From Mastigias papua (lineage: Eukaryota > Cnidaria > Scyphozoa > Rhizostomeae > Mastigiidae): DNA of 64,000 bases. The first letter of the stretch is position 1. Each line of letters opens with the position of its first letter. Positions 48,397 through 61,122 of the stretch are shown piece after piece. Location of the stretch: NCBI GenBank assembly GCA_964019165.1, contig OZ025277.1, positions 9,274,034 to 9,338,033 of the forward strand, in the 5' to 3' direction. The notes under the pieces are model-generated. The model saw only the letters and a list, made by a program, of their open reading frames with translations. It made no database searches and was not told the DNA's origin. Position numbers and translations under genes: made by a program.

Positions 48397-49465
48397 CACT
48401 TACGTTCGAAAAGTATTTCACCACCCTGCTAAAATGGGGGCTAGCAGTAGCGAAGTGTCAGCTCTTGACAATCTAAATAGCATGATTAGCGTGGTTTATA
48501 GCATTCTCTCACCATATTTAATGGTGGGAAAATATTATTTGTTTCCTCAGCTTTGAAGTGAAGCTAATTTTATAGTACGTCTGAGATATGTTGGCAGAAA
48601 TATTATTAACTGTACTAAAGGAGTGCCGTAAAAATTTTGGGCATTTATAAGTTGAAAGTGGCATAACAAAATAGCGTAGAAATACTCATTTTCTGAAAAA
48701 AGATGTGATATTTTAATGCCTTTAGAGCCAGAATTTGAGGCCTCGTGATAGTAGAAAAATTCTTCCTTGCTTAGTTCACTCTGGTCAGAATAATATCATT
48801 TTAGATCGTGAACAGTTTCAGGTGAGTGATATTTTGCAATACCATTGGTCATGCAATTTTGGTTAACTTCCATTTTTTCATTTCTACAATAACATAGGCC
48901 TTAAATTTGGCCCTTTTAGTAATGCTTATTATCAAACTTTTCACATATGCCAATGAAGCTTTCTAGATAATTCTTAGTCTTGTTTTAATAAATCTTCAAC
49001 TTATTTAATACGACAGGTAGAATCTTCAAGATCAGCTCACCTGAAACAGCTTCATGAACTAAAACCTTTTCGCTCTGAATGGCAAACGTGATTCTGCCAG
49101 AAATTCACTTTGAATGCTAGGCCTGAAACATTTTAATCTTGAAATGCCGGAATATCACGCTTCTTCACTCAAAAACTCATCATTCTGCTCTAATTTGCTA
49201 TGCCTACCTGGAACATTTATTGCCCATACTTTAGATAGCATTGTTTCAAAATCTTGCAAATTTTTCCACAGAAAAACATCAGTTTAGCTTCACATTTCGT
49301 TTCACTTCGAAACTTGAAAAACTGACGAACCTTTTCCCGCCTAAATACAGAATGAAGAAGCCCTTACAGCGTAACACTTGTTATGTAGCTTTTCCGGACT
49401 AGGCCCTTGGCCGCTGTTAGCTGCCATTTTGTTCTAGGTGGTGAAATACTTTTCGAACGTAAGTG
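48397..49465. mobile_element. TIR element of about 1.07 kb
   Basis: The left end CACTTACGTTCGAAAAGTAT then TTCACCACC is matched exactly by its complement at the right end (29 bp). Weaker inverted similarity continues inward (for example GAAGTGAAGCTAA near 48555 against TTAGCTTCACATTTC near 49285). No transposase frame. TA precedes the left end, but the right flank reads CT. Confidence 0.85.
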
Positions 49466-49686
49466 CTGAAATTTAGTATATACTAAGTATAGAAGGGCTA
49501 CCAAAGTTTGGAATATTTTTTTTCGTGCTCCAGGGGAAATTGATCTCATGGAGACACAAAAGCATTATGACCAGGATTCCTTCGCTATTCATCTACACCA
49601 TTGAGGTGCAATGCATTTGCTCTGGAACTCATGTCATTCATGTACGTTTCGGCGTAGTAATGCCATCTTCAGAACCAAGCATATTG

Positions 49687-49764
<78 letters not shown>
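49687..49764. repeat. (AT)n microsatellite
   Basis: About 78 bp of AT repeat, directly followed by the ACCGTATTTACTC end of a MITE-like segment. Confidence 0.96.
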
Positions 49765-49767
<3 letters not shown>

Positions 49768-49880
49768 GTATTTACTCTATTATTCCCGCTGCGGGATTAC
49801 TATTTCAACCTCATTAGAAAAGGCAGGATTATTAGAGAGGCGGGTATATTGGAGAGGCGGGATTATTTTTTCAATGCCTT
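49765..49880. mobile_element. MITE-family terminal segment
   Basis: ACCGTATTTACTCTATTATT at the array border, then GGATTATTAGAGAGGCGGG and GGAGAGGCGGGATTATT, resemble the ends and inner subunits of the 1945-2445 family. No right terminal repeat was found before the next AT array at 50247. Confidence 0.5.
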
Positions 49881-50243
49881 GAAGTCAAGCTGCAGATACG
49901 GTTTCAACTAAAAATTCTCCTCAACATACCTAACATGATTGGGACAAATCAGATAAAAACACATACAATTTCGAGAAAGTTCATAATAATATACCAATAA
50001 TAGTAATACCTTTTTTCGAAATACTTTTTTAAACAATAAAAACAATAACTTTTTCAACAGTAATAAAAACGATGAACATTATTTTCAGTCACTTTGAACA
50101 AATTGTTTTTAATTCAAATTTTTATATCCACCAAAAGCTTAATTTATATATTGATTTGTATTTTTACAGCTAATGACGGAGCTACAGTTACGGTAATTAA
50201 AACAACACCAATAATAATACAAATAACAATTAGTCGTTGCAAT

Positions 50244-50370
<127 letters not shown>

Positions 50371-50373
50371 ATT

Positions 50374-50850
50374 TTGGGCAGGTGGGGCTCATCAGTCTGG
50401 GAAGACAGCCCATCTAAGAGAAGGAAAGCTCTGATTTCAAACCTCCGCTGTCTTGCGGCCCTACCAACCCACGGGAAAGGCTTCGGGAGTCGACCCTGAG
50501 GAAAAATCCGGAGCCGGAGTCCCTAAGGCAGTCCGAGGCTGTATACAGCAACGTTCTGGCAACTCCTGCGACGGCACTGGAACCATGTGTATCGGCGCGT
50601 GCCTTTCCAATGGATCATTTCAGCGACGTACTGCATGGGTAACAGCTTGCTCTCCATACTTACTTACCCATGCTTTGTGCTCTGGAGAGGTCACTCCAGC
50701 TTGGCAGCGTCGACAAAACACGGGAAGCAGCAGGTTCCCGCGTTGGATTGGCCAGCCACACCCGACGCTGTACCAGACAAAACACTCAGAGCACAACCCC
50801 ATAGTCTTCCGAGAATGAAGGATGCCTACAATGTATATATATATATATTC
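50374..50850. mobile_element. GC-rich dispersed repeat, family unknown
   Basis: This block is far richer in G+C than its surroundings, starts GGGCAGGTGGGGCTCATCAG, and is bordered on both sides by AT repeats (the right one at 50833-50850). The sharp change in composition and the microsatellite borders point to an inserted element. Its frames show no recognised protein. It lies just upstream of a LINE relic. Confidence 0.5.
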
Positions 50851-50859
50851 ATCCAACTC

Positions 50860-51350
50860 CTGGATTAAACTAAAAATAGGAATACCACAATGCTCAATCT
50901 TTTGACCCTTAGTTGTGATATATTCATATATTGTTTTTACTTATGATAGTTAGTTAGAACGACCCATATGTACGATTTCGTAGATGACACCACCCTTGTT
51001 AAACCTGATAATAGCCTAAACGGGGTTATCAATTAACTGGGAATAGATGCCATAAACATCATTAGCTGGGTTGTAAACAACCCTATGAAACTAACCGAAG
51101 ACAAATGGCATCACTAATTCTTGGGAGCAACAGTGGAAAGCAGCATTGAGCATTAAATCTGGACTTATTGATGAAGGTGAAAGTCAGACGCACTTTATTG
51201 CACTAGTTAGAAAATTAATCTTCTCAGCTCATATTAGAGCGCTATGTGATAAGGTAAACCATGCCTTCTCTAGGATCTCTAGATACAGTGAACCAGACAA
51301 AGTTAAGGTACTAATGAGAACATTTAGCAGAAACACTTCTTCACGTTGTA
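50860..51350 (+). pseudogene. Decayed LINE reverse transcriptase
   Basis: GIPQCSIF at 50879-50902 followed by a stop, then YDFVDDTTLV at 50971-51000 in another frame, are the GIPQGS and (F/Y)VDD motifs of non-LTR reverse transcriptases. VNNPMKLTEDK follows as expected. Further on, HIRALCDKVNHAFSRISRYS then DKVKVLMRTF recall the C-terminal part of CR1/L2-like reverse transcriptases. Several stops and a frameshift make it non-functional. Confidence 0.75.
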
Positions 51351-51481
51351 GCAGGTTGCACATCATACCTAGAAGAAGGCCTTTTTACTTGGCGCCACAC
51401 AACTCTGAATTACTAATTTTGGGTAGCTTCTTTAAGGCACATTCAGGGTCATCTCTCTATGTTGAGCTCCCTTGCATTTAT

Positions 51482-52177
51482 TCACCTTTCGTTATAACGA
51501 GAGACACTTTTCACTTTGGTCTTATTCTTATTGCGGCCGATAAACAGATTTACACTTGGACTTACAGTCGGTTTTGAAACTAACTTGGAAGTGAATGCGG
51601 AGCACAAGAGAGCAATATAGCAGTCTCTTGTAGAAAATGTTAAACCCAGATATAAAGACGTTAATTTTTTGGATCCCTCTATCAGTTCTCTTGGAATATT
51701 TGGTCTTTCTTGTTCGTCTTTCATTGATATATGGGATGCTTTAGCTGATTGATGATGGACACTGGCGCTTTCTAATTTTTGAAACTCTCCAACACCATCA
51801 TTCGCACGACCTGCTATATCTTTCACCACAGGAACATACCCTGGAATAGTCCTTAACTCCTTTCTTTTTGAATAGCCCCTTACATCATTCATTTTCTTAC
51901 TCTATTTATCAGGCCAGCCGATTGTAACTGCCTTATTTACTGAGGTTGCTATTGTAGATTTTTGAATTTTACGTGAAAGTCTCTATCTTTGTTATTTATT
52001 CCTGAAGGTACGAAAATGATCTATGAAGCATGTGTCTTTTTGTTCATCTGTTAAGTGAATTTTGCACAAGAAGTACTTATCTAGCAAAGGATACCTTGTA
52101 ACTTGCGCTTGCAACGACGGCAAGTACAGCCCAGATGTCCGGCTTACCACTTTATATGTTTTTAGTGTTTCATCCAT
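51482..52177 (-). other. Two unidentified minus-strand open frames
   Basis: Frames at 51482-51892 (136 codons, includes ISMKDEQERPNIPRELIEGS) and 51992-52177 (61 codons, includes LPSLQAQVTRYPLLDKYFLC) lie head to tail on the minus strand. They look more protein-like than most AT-rich frames here and could be an old gene or element fragment. No family was recognised. Confidence 0.25.
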
Positions 52178-52199
52178 ATGCTGAGAGTAGTGTTAGTGT

Positions 52200-55100
52200 C
52201 TCTTCATGCTGAGAATTTGGATGGCTGACTTTAGTACCTTTATTTTAGCTAGTACTAGTACTCCAGAGTTCAGATAGCACCTGAAAACAAGCGTTTTTGT
52301 TTTACTTAGCCAGTCCTAGAGGTCGAGCTATTTTCAGATAGTTTGGTTGACAGGTCCTGAGGATACGGCCACAGCGAGTTGATGGAGTACTTCGAACCTC
52401 AAAGAACCTAAAACAAGAGCAGATTAAAAAACCCTCGATCAGTTTTATAGGTAAGTTTCAACTACTACCCAGTCAACCGGGTTGTTGTGCACAGGATTGT
52501 TGATGTTGAAATTGAACAATACATCCTTGTTGGCAGGCGTATGGAAAAATGGACCTTATGAGACCCTGAGAGACATGAAGAACCATACCCTTTTGCTGAA
52601 TAAGAGCTGAAGCGAGTTATATCATGCCAAGGACACTGATAAAGCTAAAAGCATGCACAGGCTTTACGACAACAGATAAAACCTAATGCAAGTGCTGTTA
52701 AAGGTTCCCCACACATGACAGTCTCAGTGTAAAAGGAAGAGAGTTTCTTAGTGCGTGAAAACCGATCATTCTGCAAGCGTTTGTAGCGTCATGTAGCACA
52801 AAGCAAAAATATATAAAACTGCGTAGGAGATCATGTCTTAAGTTGCTGGAAGCATTACGTTTAGATTAAGTCACGCAGCGCACTCCTTCGCAGTATATTT
52901 TGCTACCATTAGCTTATATGCGTGTAGCATGCACGTAGAGTAGGGGAGGAGTCGAGGAGGAGTAGTATAGAAGTAGTAGGGTCATAAGCTATAGTGATGT
53001 TGCAGGTAGTGTTAGGTTCCTAAGTTTAATGATTCTGAATATGTTCTGCTTTCTTATAAGTTCAGAGAAAGTCTCATTTATTGAGAAGTCTGTTACTGTG
53101 TCCACATTCGGTTTCGAATTTTCAACTTGAATCGCCTATCTATACAATGATATGTTCACAGTGAGATACAATGTATACTATGGAAGGGGACTGAGTGCAG
53201 GGACTGGTTACTGACAACATAGAAGAAATTCGTGTTATTTGCTATGCAACTGGATAACCATTACAATATATCCGCCTTTTATGAGATTACACGAAGCAGA
53301 AAAAATGTGTATTGTTATGTATAAATTTGTGTCTTTGGGGTAATTTAGTGTCTTAAGTAAGATTTATTGAACAAAATACTTTCGTTAGACGTACAATGCC
53401 CAGCATCACAAGCTCGAGCCTTTCTCGAATCATTCACTCTCTTGTATTCTCACTTTGTAAATCTCCTTAAACCCTGTGGCCTTCACGTGGAATACCTTCA
53501 ATAGTAAAAGAGTTACATTTTTGCCGTCAATAGTAGCACAACCAGCTCTGGAGCAACAAGAGCAACGTGTAAAAAACCAGTATTACGTGAAGTGTGGAGG
53601 ATTCTCCGCAACAGATGATGAACAGAAAGATGTGGGCATGGTTGCATGATTTACATAAGCACTAATAATTTTATTACATGCATTGTGTTTAGTGTCTTTT
53701 CCTAAGTTGCATTATGCTCGGTGGTACTATATTTTTGTATACTAGGAAACCTCTCTCCCTTTCAGTTAATAACTTAAAAGGGGCAAATATCGAGTTGATT
53801 ATCCAATTTTGTGAAAAATGGCGCGAATTTCTTCTCTATTATTAGTAGCCAGTCACGTGCCATTATGTTGGCGGTATTTGAGTTTAGACATGAAAGTAAC
53901 ATAGATGCCGTAAAGGCAGCCTATGAATAGTGTCTGTTTATTCTCCTGTTGAATGACTCTTCATTATGTTACATTAAAAGGTAATCTAGAAACGGGGTGC
54001 ATGTCAACTTACAGATGCACTTCTTTGGAGAATGTTGTAACTTGATTCTTACTTATATGTTTTAATTAAACGATTCAAAGGCTACTGTCTAAACCAGGAT
54101 AGGATTTGATGTTTTGCTGCTTCATAGTTGAAGGCTATTATTTCTATAAGGGCCTTTTGTGACTGTCTGAATTACAAGGTATCATATAACATTTTCTAAC
54201 CACCTCAGTTAGACGAATCGTGTTGTCTTGAATAGAGGCCCCTCCCATGGAGGCCTGGTACGTACGCGCAGTAGAGGAAGAAGTTCGGCGATATGCTTAT
54301 GTTTGCACACAAGAGGGGGCATCCTGACAACATTTACGTACGCAATGTCAAGTTAGCGCTTAAGAAACATAATTCTGTCCTTAACTATCAAAGACAATCT
54401 GACGGTTTGCTAACAGTCAGGGGTTACAATTCAACGCAGCATTCCCATTTATACTATATCTAATGTTCAATTGTTAGGCAGGAAAGGTATGGAAGCTGTT
54501 GATCCCAAAGGATGTTTTCTAAATTAGAAACAGTCATTTGCAACCTCAAGTGAGTGGTCGTTCACAAGTCAAACTGGCTGGCGCAGAAACATACAGTGTC
54601 GCCATATATTATGTACACTGTCCATCAGTGGAAGGGGAATTGAAAAGAGCAGCTTTTCCAAACTGTAGCGAGTACTCGCTTTGTTACGTTGTCATAACAC
54701 ACCATTAAAAATGTCATCGTTTGAATGCTATGCACATTTACAGCAGCAATGTGTAATATACAGAAACCCTCGATGCGGATGAATCCTGTGCTGCTGAAAT
54801 TTTTCAGATGAAAACGCTGCTGAGAAGAGTGCTCAAGCTGACAAAATTGCGTGCATGGGAGAGGATCAAATGAAAGTTATTGATGATTTTTCAGCTGCCC
54901 TCGCAGGGTGATTTGCTGACAAAACGTAAATTGAACCTGTTTGCAGTTTAGAAATACTGGCAGTGCTATTCAGTCTAATTGCTTTGTTCAACTCTTTAGT
55001 ACAAAAGGGTTGAGAGTCATGAAGTGCATTGAGAACCAATGGGGGGGGGGGGTATAACTTTGAGAGTACGTACGCAGAGCATCCAGATGTAGTGATTTCT

Positions 55101-55200
55101 GAAAAAGTAGCTAATGCTTCCCCTTGAAGTAGAAGCCAAACCTGTTGACGATAGATTAATGGGAGCCACGGCTTCCATTTGGGAGAATACGATAATATGG
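52200..55200. other. No recognised gene
   Basis: Intronic DNA of the tensin-like gene if exon 57184-57249 is right. It includes a ten-base G run at about 55041. No repeat or coding feature could be supported. Confidence 0.4.
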
Positions 55201-55236
55201 ATTGTCCTACACTACTGACTGTATTATCATCGGGAA

Positions 55237-56735
55237 GGGACCAAAGGCTGGCTCTCTGTTTATCATTTTGAAGGGACCAAAGGCTGGCTCTCTATATACC
55301 ATTTTGAAGGGACCAAAGGCTGGCTCTCTATATACCATTTTGAAGGGACCAAAGGCTGGCTCTCTATATACCATTTTGAAGGGACCAAAGGCTGGCACTC
55401 TATTTATCATTTTGAAGGGACCAAAGGCTGGCTCTCTATTTATCGTTTTGAAGGGACCAAAGGCTGGCTCTCTATTTATCATTTTGAAGGAACCAAAGGC
55501 TGACTCTCTATTTATCGTTTTGAAGGGACCAAAGGCTGGCACTCTATTTATCATTTTGAAGGGACCAAAGGCTGACTCTCTATTTATCGTTTTGAAGGGA
55601 CCAAAGGCTGGCACTCTATTTATCATTTTGAAGGGACCAAAGGCTGGCTCTCTATTTATCGTTTTGAAGGGACCAAAGGCTGGCTCTCTATTTATCATTT
55701 TGAAGGGACCAAAGGCTGGCTCTCTATTTATCACTTTGAAGGGACCAAAGGCTGACTCTCTATTTATCGTTTTGAAGGGACCAAAGGCTGGCTCTCTATT
55801 TATCATTTTGAAGGGACCAAAGGCTGACTCTCTATTTATCACTTTGAAGGGACCAAAGGCTTGTTCTCTATTTATCATTTTGAAGGGACCAAAGGCTGAC
55901 TCTCTATATACCATTTTGAAGGGACCAAAGGCTGGCACTCTATTTATCATTTTGAAGGGACCAAAGGCTGGCTCTCTATTTATCGTTTTGAAGGGACCAA
56001 AGGCTGGCTCTCTATTTATCATTTTGAAGGGACCAAAGGCTGACTCTCTATTTATCGTTTTGAAGGGACCAAAGGCTGGCACTCTATTTATCATTTTGAA
56101 GGGACCAAAGGCTGGCTCTTTATTTATCGTTTTGAAGGGACCAAAGGCTGGCTCTCTATTTATCATTTTGAAGGGACCAAAGGCTGGCTCTCTATTTATC
56201 ACTTTGAAGGGACCAAAGGCTGGCTCTCTATTTATCGTTTTGAAGGGACCAAAGGCTGGCTCTCTATTTATCATTTTGAAGGGACCAAAGGCTGACTCTC
56301 TATTTATCGTTTTGAAGGGACCAAAGGCTGGCTCTCTATTTATCATTTTGAAGGAACCAAAGGCTGACTCTCTATTTATCATTTTGAAGGGACCAAAGGC
56401 TGGCACTCTATTTATCATTTTGAAGGGACCAAAGGCTGGCTCTCTAATTATCGTTTTGAAGGGACCAAAGGCTGGCTCTCTATTTATCGTTTTGAAGGGA
56501 CCAAAGGCTGGCTCTCTATTTATCATTTTGAAGGGACCAAAGGCTGGCTCTCTATTTATCACTTTGAAGGGACCAAAGGCTGACTCTCTATTTATCGTTT
56601 TGAAGGGACCAAAGGCTGGCTCTCTATTTATCATTTTGAAGGGACCAAAGGCTGACTCTCTATTTATCACTTTGAAGGGACCAAAGGCTTGTTCTCTTTT
56701 TATCATTTTGAAGGGACCAAAGGATGGCTCTCTTG
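55237..56735. repeat. 36-bp minisatellite, 42 units
   Basis: Forty-one full units plus one partial, each like GGGACCAAAGGCTGGCTCTC TATTTATCATTTTGAA, with no insertions or deletions between units. Variation is confined to a few positions (GGC/GAC, TCT/ACT, CATTTT/CGTTTT/CACTTT, ATATACC). The plus strand is open for 516 codons (GPKAGSLFIILK) and the minus strand for 512 codons (INREPAFGPFKM). A seven-unit run of variants near units 12-18 recurs at about units 35-41, showing block duplication. Confidence 0.98.
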
Positions 56736-57183
56736 CTATTGTCACTCAGTAGTCATAATCTATGTATGAAGTCAATTGTTGAAGTGAAGCACAATTTCAG
56801 TTCTCTTCAGCAGAATTCCGAACATATTGTTTTATGGATCCAATGTTCCTGCTTCCAAATATGAGAATCTGCGACCATTTGGTAGCAATAATTTAGTTCA
56901 TTCGCTTGGACCTTTGCTTAGTGCTCTGCTATCTTGTATTACATATGATAGCTAGCAGAGCTCCACGACATTGCCCATGTATGCCTTCATCGTAGCAAAA
57001 ATAATGGCATGACCTTGACAAAGTATATCCTTTAGCTAGCTTAAATATATTAATGATGCACATATGAACTGTATATTTTATACTATTAACCTCCCTTTTT
57101 TGATGTTTTGTATATCAAAAATCAAAAATATACGATTTTGTGCTATCAAGCGTTCGAACACGTAAATAAGATTTTATCTTCAG

Positions 57184-57249
57184 ATTTTGCATTTTACATA
57201 GATCAGCTGAATTGCAATTGCCCATTACCAGAAAAACGTAAAGATTCAG
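57184..57249 (+). CDS. Possible next tensin-like exon
   Basis: Two bases, 21 codons, one base. It reads FAFYIDQLNCNCPLPEKRKD S. The acceptor TTTTATCTTCAG and donor GTATGT are good and the phase (1 in, 1 out) fits exon 41308-41397 directly. The sequence itself is not a recognised tensin motif, but the region after C2 is poorly conserved in the family. The preceding intron would be 15.8 kb and would contain the 36-bp repeat array. Confidence 0.5.
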
Positions 57250-57688
57250 GTATGTAAGAAACATTACTGCATTCGTTTGGTGTACAGTTATTGTAATCTA
57301 CGTACAGTTAGGATAGTCAATCACGCTTTTATAATAATGGCCACTCGTCATTTGCTCGTTTCCCTTGCCATCCCTCAGTTTTAGTTTAAGTATTGTTTCC
57401 AGAAGTCTAGTATGTCGTCAAAAAACTAAAAATTTACAAGCAATAGTGTTGTTGTCAGATTCACCTGATGACAGCGAGTTTTGAGATAAATAGAGGGAAA
57501 ATACGTGAAAACTGTAGGTGCCAGCACATAAGAACCTACAGCCGGAAATTATATATTTTAATTTTAATTGATTAGAACTTTTTGAGTTTGATATACTAAC
57601 TAGGTCCTTGCAAATGCTTTCATTCTTAATGGACTAGGAAATAAACTGAATCTGTTTGCCAACCAAACTCTTTTCATGGGTGCTGCAG

Positions 57689-57828
57689 GAATATTACATA
57701 CATCACTGTGAAAGGCAGTGTCTGCAGGAATATGTTATTGTTGAGAACCTTTCCCAGATAACTGGAGCTACATCATCGCGTGTGAGAATGAACAGGCTCA
57801 TTACAAAATCTTTGGATCTTATTCGCAG
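57689..57828 (+). CDS. Possible exon, unidentified
   Basis: Open for 46 codons in phase 0 after TGCTGCAG and ending in phase 2 at donor GTTTTT. It includes CERQCLQEYVIVENLSQITG and RMNRLITKSLDLIR. The donor is weak and the phase does not join exon 57184-57249 directly. Its phase does fit the next candidate at 59689. Could be chance. Confidence 0.25.
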
Positions 57829-57958
57829 GTTTTTACTGTAATGACTAGGGCTACAATTGCAGGTGTAAATCACTCATTGATTATGGAGATGGGTTGTACG
57901 CTTGTGTTGATTTGGCTATATTACTTAGGACGTGTTGCTTTGGGGTCTTAATTTGGGT

Positions 57959-58531
57959 GGAGTCGTACTGACGTAAGTCGGATATTTCGCATGTCGGACA
58001 AAAATGAGTGGTCCTGGTCCGCTTGTTGTAAATGCTATACATTTTCTATGCGTATGTCGGATTTTATAAGTCGGATTCTCGCACAAATCGTAGTCATTCT
58101 GAAGTTTGGTTGTAAAATAGCTCGATATTAGCCGGATTTTGATCTTGATTTTTAATGGCAAAGTTGAAGAGCGTTACTGCCAATGAACCTATTGCTCTCA
58201 AATGCTCTAGGAGCCAATTAGATTTAGGTGTGGAGTTCGTAGAAGACATTTGTATTTTGCAAAAATGTCAATGGTGGCCAAGAGCCTTCCCGGCTGTGAG
58301 GAAGTGTATTATAGTATGGTTTTCTTCCCTCCACCCCTAATGGGACAGGCGCTTCCCAACCAAATGATAAAGTTTACTAGTATATCATTAAGGGCTGTGC
58401 TTTTTCCGTTTGCCCCGTATCCCATACAAGCTCTCGGCTGTCCTGGGCTTACTTTGTGTAGCTCGGACTTCGCATAAGTCAGGCTATTTGGTATGTTCCG
58501 AACAGATCCGACTTACGCGAGTTTGACTGTA
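57959..58531. mobile_element. TIR element with pogo-like ends
   Basis: The left end GGAGTCGTACTGACGTAAGT CGGAT and the complement of the right end (CAGTCAAACTCGCGTAAGTC GGAT) match over most of 25 bases. GTAAGTCGGAT-like words recur inside (for example GTATGTCGGATTT, ATAAGTCGGATTC). No transposase. The right flank is TA. Confidence 0.65.
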
Positions 58532-59688
58532 AAAGGAAAGAGTTATGAAACTTTGGCAATTTCTGTGCCATCTTTCACAATTTCTGAAACCCCTTTTTTC
58601 CTCCACGGATTTAACATGTTTCCATTAGAAGATGCTTTATGTTCTAAGTCTTGTGGGCACTGCAAAAGACAATGGTATACATTTTGTTTTCGTTTCCAAT
58701 TTTGTTTGCAATTTTTTGAAAAATATGCAATTTTGTCACTGCATTTAGAAACTTTTAGGAAACTTTAAGGAAACTTTTAGAACTTGATAAGTGTAGCTAA
58801 GATCTAAGAAATTTTTACTACTAGGCTTTGAGTCAGGTTACTTGCAATATAAAAAGGGCGTATTCGATCAATTGAGGTGTCGTATTTTGACGAGTCGATC
58901 GTTATCGATGCACCTGAGTGTTATCCATTAAGTTGTAATACGACCCGTGTAGTTTTATGAACATTTCAGGCTGCTTGCTGATGATATCTTCATTTTAGAT
59001 TTAAGATACGATAGCAAATAGCTTTTGTAATTGATAGGGATCTCATTTTGCAAATTATTCGTTAATAACTTAATTGTTTACCAAGTCATATTTCGATTTT
59101 TATAGCAGATTAACAGTTAACTTTTAAGTCACTTCAAACTTATCCTGGATAAACTTGATGATAGTTGCGGTAGAGAGCGAATAGTTGATACACATTATGA
59201 CTGGGTAAAAAATTATCCGGCATTTTGAATTGCAATATAGTCGACCAATGTCATTTTTACCAATTTTGCCAGTGAATACTTAAGGATGGAGTTGATTTAA
59301 GCTTTCACAACAGATTCCGCAGCTTCCATTCTTGTTTTGTCACCCAAGAGCCATGCACCTGTAAGCAAACAGCCAACAGTAATGGAAATTTTTGTCAAGT
59401 TATTTGAGTTACCTCGTACCTAATTACTTCTAATCATTATACCATTCATCTATAGCGACTTTGTGTCGCGTTTCCAATGCTTCTTTTTGGGATAATTGAC
59501 GTGCGCCTACCGTTAACTCTATCTATTTGAGTTGAAGCTTCGTGTTGTCGCAGATCCTTACCATCATCTTCGAGTGTATGGAACTATCTGCGACTGAGAC
59601 CCATAATGACTCTCTAGAACCATAATATAGTCAAACTTTATTTGTTCTATGCAATGTCCTGAAATTGTATTTTCTTATTTTTCGAAAG

Positions 59689-59776
59689 TGATCTCCTTGC
59701 TCTGGATCATCTCATAAGAAAAATCGGAAATGTTGGAAAGAAATGTGGTCTGCAAAATGATCTTGTACTATTTATT
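59689..59776 (+). CDS. Possible exon, unidentified
   Basis: One base plus 29 codons reading DLLALDHLIRKIGNVGKKCG then LQNDLVLFI, between a TTTTCTTATTTTTCGAAAG acceptor and a GTAAGA donor. Joining to 57828 would be in phase. No family was recognised. Confidence 0.28.
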
Positions 59777-60375
59777 GTAAGATGCGAAATGCTTTGTATT
59801 CGCCTCATGGACCTATCTGTCTTGTATCCATTTTCTTTCAATCCTAAAGTGTAACCAACCAATCATTCGCAGAGTGAATTTCACTGCTTCCCTGAAATTA
59901 CGATTCTCAAATGCTATACTCACCCTTTGCGCTCCATTGGCACCTCTGGATTCCCTGGCCTAGTTCTCATCTGCTGACTTAATGACAATCAATCGATGGA
60001 GATTGAAATCTTAACCGTCTGCGGTCTTTGCGGCTGACGCACATGGAATTCTTTCGGTTGCTTTGCGAACATTTAGTAAATTCCAATGGTCTGTGACGGT
60101 TCCCCATCTCTAGTTGAGTAATTCGATTCCGCATAGCAGTTTGTTGTTGTTTGCAAAGTTTCTGGATGATTGATCTACGAAGTTTCTGAGTTTGGACGTA
60201 CAGCAACTTAACAATCACAGGAATCATCTCAGGTCAGTAGAAAATGGGCTTGTGCTCTTGTCTTCTGTTTTCCGTTATCTACCGCGAAGAATGAAAAGAT
60301 TGAAATGCATTGCATGACTCAGTAGAGCAATTTTCATGATTGTGCTCTTTAATCTCCAACTTGCTCTTCTCATTC

Positions 60376-60416
60376 GCCGTCGACCCCTCCCTCCCTCCCC
60401 CCTCTTCCTTTCTCTG
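60376..60416. repeat. Polypyrimidine tract
   Basis: An almost pure C/T run (CCCTCCCTCCCTCCCCCCTC and similar) on the plus strand. Minus-strand frames across it are rich in Arg and Glu only because of the tract. Confidence 0.85.
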
Positions 60417-61122
60417 TGATTCTCTGTGATAATTGAAGTAATTTCGAAATAGTTTAAGTTCACACATCAGTAGAATTGGTTGTCTGCCTTTGCGATTGTT
60501 TTACATGACTGTTGATTAATCCAGGTAGAAAGACTTACTGGCTCTAGCACGTATTTTCTCAGAATCGAATTTTTTCTGGCTGCCGAATTTGCAACACAAC
60601 TTCTTTCATTTGGTGTCAGGTTGACAAGAGCTAGGGAATGAATGTTTTTAGGTGCACTTCCTACAGCAGTGACATGTAGAATTGGTATTGAGTCTGACAG
60701 AGTACTTCACTGTTTACCGAATGATCGAATTTTAGTTCAAAAACCTTAGATTGCTGTTGTTTTCACATATAACTACGTAGATATGAACTAATTGTACAGA
60801 TTGAGAGATCAGATTGTCCAGCTTTGTACAAAGAAGGTTGTTTATGAAGCCAATCAGTACGATGAGTACTTAGAATCTTGGGATATTTTCTAATTAAGAG
60901 CATTAATCTTATCATTTTTGGCGTTCAATAACAAAAAGATTATATCAGGTTGCTTGCCCAGCCTTTATCCGTCGTATCTTCTGGAAATTTCATATCATGG
61001 ACATAGCTCTTCGTATGTATTGCTAGTTTGCTCTCATTTCCCATTAATAGATATGAAGATGCTATTCAAAGGAGTAATGATTCTGAGTGTCTTTTTACCA
61101 TTTCCATATTTTTGTTATGTAG

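Noticed and set aside
55237..56735. CRISPR-like array.
   Set aside because: Units are contiguous with no unique spacers, and the setting is an animal genome.
55202..56752. 516- and 512-codon open frames taken as genes.
   Set aside because: They are automatic products of a 36-bp repeat without stops in those frames. No start context, splice sites or non-repeat coding sequence supports them.
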